Below, one piece after another: positions 1 to 6,153 of a DNA stretch of 6,153 nucleotides. Numbering within the stretch: position 1 is the stretch's first letter; each line of letters opens with the position of its first letter. The stretch is from an uncultured Chloroflexota bacterium (GTDB lineage Bacteria; Chloroflexota; Limnocylindria; Limnocylindrales; CSP1-4), in the NCBI GenBank assembly GCA_903930745.1, contig CAIYZX010000507.1:1-6153 (forward strand). The letters run 5' to 3'. A program made the position numbers and the translations under genes. The notes under the pieces were generated by a model. The model saw only the letters and a program-made list of their open reading frames with translations. It ran no database searches and was not told the DNA's origin.

Positions 1-1
1 G

Positions 2-670
2 CAGCTCATGCCGCCGCTGATGGCGCTGCGTGACGCCGTGGGCATCGAGCGCCTGATCGTGGACACCTACCAGGCCGTGAGCGGCACGGGCCACAAGGCC
101 ATCGTGGAGCTCGAGGAGCAGGTGAAGGCCCACGCCGAGGGCCGCGAGAAGGTCGCGAAGGTCTACCCGTACAACATCGGCTTCAACGCCCTCCCGCAGA
201 TCGACGTGTTCCTGGACAACGGGTACACGAAGGAGGAGTGGAAGGTCGTCACGGAGAGCCGCAAGATCCTGCACCTGCCGGACCTGCGCGTCTCCTGCAC
301 CGCCGTCCGCGTGCCGGTCTTCATGAGCCACTCCGAGGCGGTCCACGTGGAGACCACCAGCCCCATCACCCCGGACGAGGCACGCGCGCTCTTCGCCAAG
401 GTTGAGGGCGTCGTGGTCCAGGACGACCCGGCGAACAGGATCTACCCGCTGGCCGAGCAGGCCGCAGGCTCGGACCTCGTCTACGTGGGCCGCGTCCGCC
501 AGGACCCGTCCATCGACGGCAACCGGGGCCTCGCCTTCTGGTGCGTCTCGGACAACCTGCGCAAGGGCGCGGCGTCCAACGCGGTGGAGATCGCCGAGGT
601 CCTGGTCGCTCGCGGCTGGATCAGGAAGGGCTCGGAGCGGCGCGCTGCGGCGGCGGGAACGCCCGCGTGA
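2..670 (+). CDS. asd: Aspartate-semialdehyde dehydrogenase, C-terminal part (5' end outside window)
   Basis: This enzyme reduces L-aspartyl-4-phosphate to L-aspartate-4-semialdehyde with NADPH in the cytoplasm. The product is the branch-point precursor of lysine/diaminopimelate, threonine and methionine. The reading frame is open from base 2, and the first ATG (8-10) is internal: the visible start QLMPPLMALRDAVGI is the segment that normally follows the catalytic Cys motif (N-C-[ST]-T), so that Cys should lie a few codons upstream of the window. Visible family landmarks are the conserved TYQAVSGTG segment, the RVPVFMSHSEAVHVET segment with the active-site His region (His codon 329-331), and the C-terminal GAASNAVEIAE segment (566-598) that packs at the nucleotide site. 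About 222 codons are present, roughly the last two thirds of a typical 340-residue protein. The last residues (after WIRKG) form a short Ala/Arg-rich tail. The TGA stop overlaps the next gene's GTG. Identification is firm. Confidence 0.96.
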   Translation, partial: QLMPPLMALRDAVGIERLIVDTYQAVSGTGHKAIVELEEQVKAHAEGREKVAKVYPYNIGFNALPQIDVFLDNGYTKEEWKVVTESRKILHLPDLRVSCTAVRVPVFMSHSEAVHVETTSPITPDEARALFAKVEGVVVQDDPANRIYPLAEQAAGSDLVYVGRVRQDPSIDGNRGLAFWCVSDNLRKGAASNAVEIAEVLVARGWIRKGSERRAAAAGTPA

Positions 671-1455
671 CCCCCGCCGAGCGCCAGGAGGCGCTCGAGC
701 AGATCGCGTCCGAGATCCGCGAGTGCACGCGGTGCCGCCTCCACGAGGGGCGGACACGTGCCGTCCCCGGCGAGGGCGACCCGGACACCGAGGTCGTCTT
801 CGTGGGGGAGGGGCCGGGCTTCAACGAGGATCGCGAGGGGCGTCCGTTCATCGGCCGTGCCGGCTCGCTCCTGGGCCGCCTGATCGGCTCGCTGGGGTGG
901 CGGCGCGAGGACGTCTTCATCACGAACGTGGTCAAATGCCGTCCGCCGGACAACCGTGACCCGCAGCCGGACGAGATGGCGGCCTGCGCCCCGTTCCTCC
1001 GGCGCCAGCTGGAGGTCCTGGACCCGGCCGTGGTGGTGACCCTGGGCCGGTACTCCATGGGGACGTTCATGCCCGGCGCGCGGATCGGCCAGGTGCACGG
1101 TACGCACCAGCCCGCTGACCCGGAGACGGGCGCCCGCAACGCCCTTGTCTTTGCGATGTACCACCCGGCGGCGGCGCTGCGGACCCAGGCCATCGAGCGT
1201 GAGAGCTTCGCGGACGTCGCCCGCGTGCCCGGCGTCCTGCTCGAATCGCGCACCAGGCGCGCAACGGGCATGAAGGATGCGCGCGAAACCGCGATGATCA
1301 CCCCAGCACCGGCAGAGCCCGTCGCAGTGTCCGCGAAGCAGCCGGGGCCGGACCTGGCACAGCCCGCCGCGCGGCCCGCGGCGCCCATGACGACCGAGCA
1401 CGCCGAGACCGCCGACTCCGCGGAACCCGGCGGCAACCAGATGACCCTCTTCTAG
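667..1455 (+). CDS. Family 4 (4Fe-4S) uracil-DNA glycosylase with C-terminal tail
   Basis: This enzyme removes uracil from DNA after cytosine deamination or dUMP misincorporation, starting base excision repair. The protein is 262 residues. Four cysteines fit the iron-sulfur cluster ligands of family 4: C20-x2-C23 near the N-terminus, and C91-x15-C107. The active-site motif GEGPG is at 47-51, followed by the conserved EDREGRPFIGRAG stretch. ITNVVKCRPPDNRDP surrounds C91, and the His-Pro motif is at H166-P167 (YHPAAAL). The GTG at 667 is chosen because the Cys motif begins only about 20 residues later, as is usual in the family, and because it gives a 4-bp GTGA overlap with asd. No strong Shine-Dalgarno is seen, so translation is probably coupled to asd. 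Longer in-frame extensions upstream (from 541) would overlap asd with low-complexity sequence. Beyond about residue 190 the protein has an unusual Ala/Pro-rich, probably disordered tail ending in QMTLF. The family assignment is firm; the role of the tail is inference. Confidence 0.94.
   Translation: MTPAERQEALEQIASEIRECTRCRLHEGRTRAVPGEGDPDTEVVFVGEGPGFNEDREGRPFIGRAGSLLGRLIGSLGWRREDVFITNVVKCRPPDNRDPQPDEMAACAPFLRRQLEVLDPAVVVTLGRYSMGTFMPGARIGQVHGTHQPADPETGARNALVFAMYHPAAALRTQAIERESFADVARVPGVLLESRTRRATGMKDARETAMITPAPAEPVAVSAKQPGPDLAQPAARPAAPMTTEHAETADSAEPGGNQMTLF
1438..1452 (+). other. Putative sliding-clamp binding motif (QMTLF) at the glycosylase C-terminus
   Basis: The last five codons before the TAG encode Gln258-Met-Thr-Leu-Phe262. 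This fits the bacterial beta-clamp binding consensus, typically Q-L-[S/D]-L-F, with Met in place of Leu at position 2. It sits at the very end of a flexible Ala/Pro/Glu-rich tail, which is a common placement for clamp- or PCNA-interacting peptides. The match is seen directly; binding is inferred. Confidence 0.55.
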
Positions 1456-1464
1456 CGCAACGGG

Positions 1465-3141
1465 ATGCCACACATGCCGGACCCAAGCACCGTCCTCCGC
1501 ATCATCCCGCTCGGTGGCGTGGGTGAGATCGGCAAGAACATGTACGTCTTCGAGTACGGGGACGACATCGTCGTCATCGACTGCGGGCTCATGTTCCCGG
1601 ACGAGGAGATGTACGGCATCGACCTCGTCGTGCCGGACGTCACGTACCTCAAGGAGAACGCCGCCAAGGTGCGGGCGTTCCTGATCACGCATGCGCACGA
1701 GGACCACGTGGGTGGTCTCCCGTACGTGCTGCCGGACTTCCCGGGCGTGCCGATCTACGCGAGCACGCTCGCCCGCGGCCTCCTCGGCAACAAGATCAAG
1801 GAGCACAAGCTCCACGCGAACCCGCTGCTCGCGCTGGACCCGGGCGACGAGCTCACCATCGGCCCCTTCGACGTGATCCCGTTCCGCGTGGGCCACTCCA
1901 TCCCTGACGCGATGGGCATCGCGCTCCGGACGCCGGTGGGCGTGGTGGTCCACACGGGCGACTTCAAGTTCGACCACACGCCGGTGGACGGCAAGCAGAG
2001 CGACTTCGCGATCATCGCGCGGATGGGCGAGGAGGGCGTTGTGGCGCTCCTCTCGGACAGCACCCGCGCCGAGAGCGCCGGCTACACCCCGTCCGAGCGG
2101 ACGGTGGGCGAGGCCTTCCGCGACATCATGGAGGGGCTTGACGGGCGCGTCATCGTCGCCACCTTCGCGTCCAACATCGCGCGCATCCAGCAGGTCTTCG
2201 ACGCCGCGAAGCAGTTCGACCGCCAGGTGGCCGTTGTGGGCCGCTCCATGGAGCAGAACACCCGGATCGCCTCGGATCTCGGCTACCTGAAGTTCGAGCC
2301 GTCGCAGGTGCTGCCGAAGGACCGGATCGGCGACCACCCGGCCAGGCGCACGGTGATCGTCACGACGGGCGCCCAGGGCGAGCCGATGTCCGGCCTTGCG
2401 CGCATGGCCAACCGCGACCACCGGTTCGTGGAGATCCAGCCCGGCGACACCGTCATCGTCTCCGCCAGCCCGATCCCTGGCAACGAGGAGTACGTCGCCC
2501 GCACCATCGACAACCTGTTCAAGGCCGGGGCGAACGTCTACTACCACGCGATCACGCACGCGCACGTGTCCGGGCACGCCAGCGCCGAGGAGCTGAAGCT
2601 GATGCTGGGCCTCACGAAGCCCACGAACTTCATCCCGATGCACGGCGAGTTCCGGATGCTGGTCCAGCACGGCCGCCTCGCCATCGAGACCGGCGTGAAG
2701 CCCGAGAACGTCTTCATCATCGAGAACGGCACGCCGATCGAGATCTCCGAGGACGGGTCCGCGCGGCGTGGCACGAGCGTGCCCGCGGGCTACGTGTACG
2801 TGGACGGCCTGTCCGTGGGCGAGGTTGGCGACGTGGTCCTGCGTGACCGGCGCGCGCTCGCCAATGACGGCATGTTCATGATCGTGGTCCAGGTGGACAA
2901 GCAGACCAACCGCGTCGTGGGCCGGCCGGAGATCATCACCCGCGGCTTCGTCCACGGGCCGGAGGAGGAGCGGATCATCGAGGAGGCGATCACCCGCGTG
3001 CGTGCTGCCGTTGACGCGCCCGGTGACCGGATCAGCGAGATCGCCCTGCTCAAGAGCCAGATCAAGGACGGCGTGTCCCGCTTCCTGTACGAGCAGACGA
3101 AGCGGCGGCCGATGGTCTTCCCCGTGGTGGTGGAGGTCTAG
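1465..3141 (+). CDS. rnj: Ribonuclease J (metallo-beta-lactamase / beta-CASP RNase)
   Basis: RNase J is a cytoplasmic zinc-dependent enzyme with 5'-3' exonuclease and endonuclease activity, central to mRNA decay and rRNA/RNA maturation in bacteria that lack or supplement RNase E. The 558-residue length matches the family (about 555). All metal-binding motifs are present: H76-x-H78-x-D80-H81 (in THAHEDHVGG), H144 (GHSIPDAMG), H163 and D166 (HTGDFKFDHTP), and H393 (MHGEF). The beta-CASP region carries SDSTRAE, TFASNIARIQQ, GRSMEQNTRIA, TTGAQGEPMSGLARMA and HVSGHAS (H367-H371). A C-terminal domain follows, ending in RRPMVFPVVVEV, a usual RNase J ending. The ATG at 1465 lies 9 bp after the glycosylase stop. 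A second in-frame ATG at 1474 is also possible; neither has a clear Shine-Dalgarno. There is no long N-terminal extension as in many actinobacterial homologues. Identification is firm. Confidence 0.97.
   Translation: MPHMPDPSTVLRIIPLGGVGEIGKNMYVFEYGDDIVVIDCGLMFPDEEMYGIDLVVPDVTYLKENAAKVRAFLITHAHEDHVGGLPYVLPDFPGVPIYASTLARGLLGNKIKEHKLHANPLLALDPGDELTIGPFDVIPFRVGHSIPDAMGIALRTPVGVVVHTGDFKFDHTPVDGKQSDFAIIARMGEEGVVALLSDSTRAESAGYTPSERTVGEAFRDIMEGLDGRVIVATFASNIARIQQVFDAAKQFDRQVAVVGRSMEQNTRIASDLGYLKFEPSQVLPKDRIGDHPARRTVIVTTGAQGEPMSGLARMANRDHRFVEIQPGDTVIVSASPIPGNEEYVARTIDNLFKAGANVYYHAITHAHVSGHASAEELKLMLGLTKPTNFIPMHGEFRMLVQHGRLAIETGVKPENVFIIENGTPIEISEDGSARRGTSVPAGYVYVDGLSVGEVGDVVLRDRRALANDGMFMIVVQVDKQTNRVVGRPEIITRGFVHGPEEERIIEEAITRVRAAVDAPGDRISEIALLKSQIKDGVSRFLYEQTKRRPMVFPVVVEV
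3132..3136 (+). promoter_or_regulatory. Ribosome binding site for ftsK (GGAGG)
   Basis: A GGAGG core inside the last codons of rnj lies 9 bases before the GTG at 3146. It is the clearest Shine-Dalgarno in the window, and it decides the ftsK start in favour of this GTG over upstream in-frame codons that overlap rnj. Confidence 0.75.
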
Positions 3142-3145
3142 CCGG

Positions 3146-5614
3146 GTGGCAAAGAACACCCGGTCGAAGCCGCGCCCCCGCGCGGCATCCCCGCGCTCCC
3201 AGGCCACGCGCAGCGCCGCGCCGCGCGCACCCCGCGGTGGGGGAGCGACCACTCGGAACGCCGGGCTGCCGCTGCCGCGTCTCGGCCTCGGGCTGTCGCC
3301 CGCGGTGGTCCGCTCCCTCGTGGGCATCGTGCTGCTGGCCTTCGGGGCCGTCACGCTCATCGCGCTCGTGCTGCCCGGCAAGGGCGTCCTGACGGACTGG
3401 TGGCAGGCGCTGTCGTCGCCCTTCTTCGGCTCCGGGCGGTGGCTGCTGCCGGTCGTCCTCCTCGTGGCCGGCTGGTACGTGGAGTGGGGGCCCGGAAAGG
3501 AGGAGGGAGCCCCGTGGGGCCGCACCCTCCTGGGGATCGCCCTCGCGTACGCGGGTCTCCTCGGCCTGATGCAGCTGGTTGAGCTCAACGGCACCACGGG
3601 CGGACGCATCGGCCGGACACTCGTGAGCATCCTCGCGCCCTTGCTCACGGTGCCGGGCGCCTTCGTCATCCTGCTCGCCCTGCTGGTCGCGGGCCTGCTC
3701 ATCGCCTTTGACCGGACCCTGCGCTCGCTGCTGGCGCCTGCCACGAAGGTGGCGAGGATCGCCGCGGATTCGCTGCAGGACCGGACGGCGCGCGGGGCGG
3801 AGGAGGCCGAGGATGCGACCCCCGCCCCCGCCCAGCTCCCGGCCCGCAACGGCCGTCGGGGCGAGGACGCTGCCGCTGCACCGGCCGGCGCGAAGGCGTC
3901 CGTGCGCGGTGGCAAGCCCGTGCGCGGCACGGCCACGGAGATCCCCGGCCAGCGCTCCGTCTGGGGCGGCGAGGAGGTCGTGGACGACGAGGCCGACCGC
4001 TTCCGCGTGCGTCCCAACGAGCCTGACCCGGAGCTGGTGAAGCCCGCCACGCCCGCTGAGCCCAGGGTAGCCACGCTGGCGCCCCGCCGGCCCGCGGAGA
4101 ACGCCGCGGATGGCGATGACACTGGCGCCACCGGCGCCGAGGGAGGCCAGGAGGCCGCCGCGGTCCCTGAGATCGAGTGGGTGGTCCCGGACCTCGCCAC
4201 GCTGGACGTGCCGGTTGACGTGACCATCGCCATGGATGACTCGCGGGTCCACCAGGCCAACATGAACAAGATCGTGGACAAGCTCGCCCAGCTGGGCATC
4301 GAGATCCAGCGTGCGGACCGCTACACCGCGGGCCCGTCCTTCACCCAGTACGAGGTTGAGCCCAAGCCGCACGTCAAGCTGAGCAAGATCGCGGCGGTGG
4401 AGGACGACCTCGCGATGGCGCTCGAGGCGCCCAGCATCCGAATCGAGGCCCCAATCCCGGGCAAGAGCGCCGTGGGCATCGAGGTCCCGAACCGGGACCG
4501 CCGGCGGGTGTACCTGCGCCCGATCATGGAGGGTCGTGCGCAGGACTTCGAGGCCTCGCCGCTCGCGTTCGCCCTGGGCATGGAGGGCCAGCTCCCGCGA
4601 GCCGTGGACCTCGCCAAGACGCCGCACCTGCTGATCGCGGGCGCCACGGGGTCCGGCAAGAGCGTCATGGTCAACGCGCTGATCATGAGCCTGCTCTGCA
4701 ACGCCACGCCGGACGAGCTGCAGCTGGTCCTGGTGGACCCCAAGCGCGTGGAGCTCGCCGCCTACAACGGCCTGCCGCATCTCAAGGTCCCGGTGATCAC
4801 GGAGACGGAGAAGGCGAAGGCGGTCCTCAACTGGGCGGTCAACCAGATGGAGCATCGCTACCGCCAGTTCGCCGGCGCCGCCGCCCGCAACATCAAGGGC
4901 TACAACGACACCCGCGTGGACCCGGCGGACCGCCTCCCGTACATCGTGATCATCATCGACGAGCTCGCCGACCTGATGATGCGCGAGGGCAGGAACGTGG
5001 AGGACCCGATCGTCCGCCTCGCCCAGAAGGCGCGCGCCACGGGCATCCACATGGTCCTCGCCACGCAGCGCCCGTCCGTCAACGTGGTCACGGGCCTCAT
5101 CAAGGCGAACTTCCCGTCACGCATCGCGTTCGCGATGGCCAGCCAGATCGACAGCCGGACCATCCTGGACCAGCCCGGCGCCGAGATGCTCACCGGCATG
5201 GGCGACATGCTCTACCAGCCCCCGGACAAGCCCACCCCGCTGCGGCTCCAGGGCGTCTTCGTTGGCGACGACGAGATCAACCGCGTCACCGCGGCATGGA
5301 AGGAGCAGCGGCCGAACCCGGTCTACGACCTGTCCATCCTCGCGGCAGGCGACGACTCCACTGGGACGGTGGAGGAGGTGGCCGACGAGGACGCGGACAA
5401 GCTCCTTCCAGAGGCGGTGAACGTCATTCGGGAGTACGATCGGGCCTCGGCGTCGCTCCTGCAGCGCCGGCTCAAGATCGGCTACGCGAGGGCGGCCCGC
5501 ATCATCGACCAGCTCGAGGCGCGCGGGTACGTGGGGGCCTTCGATGGCTCGAACGCCAGGATGGTCCTGCGCCGTGACGACGGAGCAGGATCCCAGGACG
5601 AGGACGAGGCATGA
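3146..5614 (+). CDS. ftsK: DNA translocase FtsK/SpoIIIE
   Basis: This is a membrane-anchored hexameric ATPase that pumps double-stranded DNA at the division septum to clear and resolve chromosomes. The protein is 822 residues, close to SpoIIIE (about 790) and far shorter than E. coli FtsK. Order of parts: a basic, Arg/Pro/Ala-rich N-tail (1-50); about four membrane segments (roughly 55-77, 98-115, 126-146, 158-188); a Pro/Ala/Glu-rich linker (about 190-340); the alpha/beta motor (from about 342) with Walker A G499-ATGSGKS-506 and Walker B VIIIDE ending D605-E606; and motor motifs KRVELAAYNGLPHL, ATQRPSVNVVTGLIKANFPSRI and DSRTILDQPGAEMLTGMGDML. A winged-helix gamma domain for KOPS-like DNA recognition follows (about 753-812; LLQRRLKIGYARAARIIDQLEARGYVG), then an acidic tail. 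The GTG start follows rnj by 4 bp, has a GGAGG site, and gives a plausible MAKNTRSKPRPR start. The stop overlaps the next gene's ATG. Identification is firm. Confidence 0.97.
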   Translation: MAKNTRSKPRPRAASPRSQATRSAAPRAPRGGGATTRNAGLPLPRLGLGLSPAVVRSLVGIVLLAFGAVTLIALVLPGKGVLTDWWQALSSPFFGSGRWLLPVVLLVAGWYVEWGPGKEEGAPWGRTLLGIALAYAGLLGLMQLVELNGTTGGRIGRTLVSILAPLLTVPGAFVILLALLVAGLLIAFDRTLRSLLAPATKVARIAADSLQDRTARGAEEAEDATPAPAQLPARNGRRGEDAAAAPAGAKASVRGGKPVRGTATEIPGQRSVWGGEEVVDDEADRFRVRPNEPDPELVKPATPAEPRVATLAPRRPAENAADGDDTGATGAEGGQEAAAVPEIEWVVPDLATLDVPVDVTIAMDDSRVHQANMNKIVDKLAQLGIEIQRADRYTAGPSFTQYEVEPKPHVKLSKIAAVEDDLAMALEAPSIRIEAPIPGKSAVGIEVPNRDRRRVYLRPIMEGRAQDFEASPLAFALGMEGQLPRAVDLAKTPHLLIAGATGSGKSVMVNALIMSLLCNATPDELQLVLVDPKRVELAAYNGLPHLKVPVITETEKAKAVLNWAVNQMEHRYRQFAGAAARNIKGYNDTRVDPADRLPYIVIIIDELADLMMREGRNVEDPIVRLAQKARATGIHMVLATQRPSVNVVTGLIKANFPSRIAFAMASQIDSRTILDQPGAEMLTGMGDMLYQPPDKPTPLRLQGVFVGDDEINRVTAAWKEQRPNPVYDLSILAAGDDSTGTVEEVADEDADKLLPEAVNVIREYDRASASLLQRRLKIGYARAARIIDQLEARGYVGAFDGSNARMVLRRDDGAGSQDEDEA

Positions 5615-6153
5615 CGACGCGTGACGAGGGGGTGCGGAGGACGCGTGGCGACGCGCGTGACCGCGACCGCGACCACGACCGCGCGTATGCCGCGGAGGCC
5701 GGCCCATCCCTTCCGGAGCGCCTGGCCGGCGCGCGGGAGCGCAAGGGCGTGGACCTCTATCGCGCCGAGCGCGAGACGAAGATCCGCCAGCGCTACCTCG
5801 CCGCGCTGGAGACGGGTGACTACCGGGAGCTGCCCGGCGCCGTCTACACGAAGGGCTTCCTGCGCAACTACGCGCTCTACCTTGGGCTTGACCCGGAGGA
5901 CGTCATTCGCCAGTGGAGGCGCGAGCGAGGCGATGCCGCGGTCCCGGCTGAACCCGTGCTCACGATCCCGCGGCCCCTCGAGGCCCCGCGCCCCGGCCTG
6001 ACGTTCTCGCCGGTGGTCATCGTGGCTGCGCTTCTCACCATCCTCATCGGCGCCTTCGCCATCTACCTCGGCGTGCAGCTGGTGCGCTTCGCGAAGCCGC
6101 CCACGCTGGCGGTCACGAACCCGGCCCAGGCCGTCCTGGAGGTCTCCGAGGAC
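5611..6153 (+). CDS. RodZ-like membrane helix-turn-helix protein, N-terminal part (3' end outside window)
   Basis: The frame is open from ATG 5611 to the window end (181 codons, no stop), so the gene is cut. Residues 33-105 form the Xre-type helix-turn-helix typical of RodZ N-termini, with recognisable elements SLPERLAGARERKGVDLYRA, ETKIRQRYLAALETGDYRELPG, and the hallmark VYTKGFLRNYALYLGLDPEDVI. A Pro-rich linker (111-130) leads to one membrane segment (about 132-156), and the visible extracytoplasmic start is PPTLAVTNPAQAVLEV. RodZ in rod-shaped bacteria links MreB to the membrane and affects cell shape; whether this homologue does so is inferred, since the periplasmic domain is outside the window. 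The ATG overlaps the ftsK stop (ATGA), and AGGA/GAGG purine runs lie at 5601-5609. The first 30 residues are unusual, with an Arg/Asp repeat (17-24). The class of protein is firm; the gene name is less so. Confidence 0.88.
   Translation, partial: MTTRDEGVRRTRGDARDRDRDHDRAYAAEAGPSLPERLAGARERKGVDLYRAERETKIRQRYLAALETGDYRELPGAVYTKGFLRNYALYLGLDPEDVIRQWRRERGDAAVPAEPVLTIPRPLEAPRPGLTFSPVVIVAALLTILIGAFAIYLGVQLVRFAKPPTLAVTNPAQAVLEVSED
5659..5682 (+). repeat. Short in-frame tandem hexamer repeat (gaccgc x4, one variant)
   Basis: Four consecutive hexamers read gaccgc, gaccgc, gaccac, gaccgc, and encode DRDRDHDR in the N-terminal leader of the RodZ-like protein, ahead of its helix-turn-helix. The repeat keeps the frame and could expand or contract by replication slippage in steps of two residues. 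Confidence 0.7.

Larger units (their letters stand above)
2..6153 (+). other. Probable single operon asd - udg - rnj - ftsK - rodZ-like
   Basis: All five genes share a strand. The junctions are: 4-bp overlap (667-670), 9-bp gap (1456-1464), 4-bp gap (3142-3145), 4-bp overlap (5611-5614). There is no space for an independent terminator, and no promoter is evident between genes, although internal promoters inside coding sequence cannot be excluded. The promoter and the end of the unit lie outside the window. Co-transcription is inferred from spacing. Confidence 0.8.

Noticed and set aside
541..666. Possible longer N-terminus for the uracil-DNA glycosylase inside asd
   Set aside because: The added residues are Gly/Arg-rich, antagonistic to the conserved end of asd, and the family's Cys motif normally lies about 20 residues from the start, which fits the GTG at 667.
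1456..1464. Search for a promoter or terminator between the glycosylase and rnj
   Set aside because: Only 9 bases separate the genes, and no hairpin with a T-run or -10/-35 pair is visible around the junction.
3002..3145. Possible longer N-terminus for FtsK starting inside rnj
   Set aside because: The extension would overlap the conserved end of RNase J and encodes Ser/Arg-rich noise. The GTG at 3146 has a well-spaced GGAGG and gives a normal start.
481..4299. A 1272-codon open frame on the minus strand spanning the glycosylase, rnj and most of ftsK's N-terminal half
   Set aside because: It runs antisense to three clearly conserved genes, its translation is His/Arg/Asp/Val/Leu-rich low complexity with no recognisable domain, and such long antisense frames are expected where third codon positions are almost all G or C.
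3062..5050. A 662-codon open frame on the minus strand opposite ftsK
   Set aside because: It is antisense to conserved motor and membrane segments, with a composition typical of GC-rich shadow frames and no motif.
5296..5577. Small + strand frame inside the ftsK 3' end
   Set aside because: It is an out-of-frame shadow of the gamma domain, with Gly/Arg-rich composition and no homology signal.

Overview
The window is a stretch of a GC-rich bacterial chromosome with five genes, all on the + strand and packed end to end: the 3' part of asd, a family 4 (Fe-S) uracil-DNA glycosylase, ribonuclease J, an FtsK/SpoIIIE DNA translocase, and the 5' part of a RodZ-like membrane helix-turn-helix protein. 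Every junction is an overlap of 4 bp or a gap of under 10 bp. There is therefore no intergenic room for a promoter, terminator, RNA gene or repeat array, and the set reads as one operon running off both ends of the window.

The organism cannot be named from this sequence alone. Strong G/C bias at third codon positions, GTG starts, and the asd / rnj / ftsK neighbourhood suggest a high-GC Gram-positive-like or Chloroflexota-type bacterium. The RNase J has no actinobacterial-style N-terminal extension and keeps the HSIPDAMG and DFKFDHTPVDG-type motifs seen in Firmicutes and Chloroflexota enzymes. I lean to Chloroflexota with modest confidence.

Layout: 2-670 asd (5' truncated); 667-1455 uracil-DNA glycosylase, start overlapping the asd stop (GTGA); 1465-3141 rnj; 3146-5614 ftsK, preceded by a good GGAGG ribosome binding site inside the end of rnj; 5611-6153 rodZ-like gene, start overlapping the ftsK stop (ATGA), cut by the window end. 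The genes are housekeeping ones: lysine/threonine/methionine and diaminopimelate precursor synthesis, uracil repair, RNA decay, chromosome segregation, and cell shape or division scaffolding.

I see no undescribed defence, mobile or RNA-based system. The most interesting detail is at the C-terminus of the uracil-DNA glycosylase. A roughly 70-residue Ala/Pro-rich tail ends exactly in QMTLF, which resembles a bacterial sliding-clamp binding motif. The glycosylase also sits where many genomes with this operon carry dapA.
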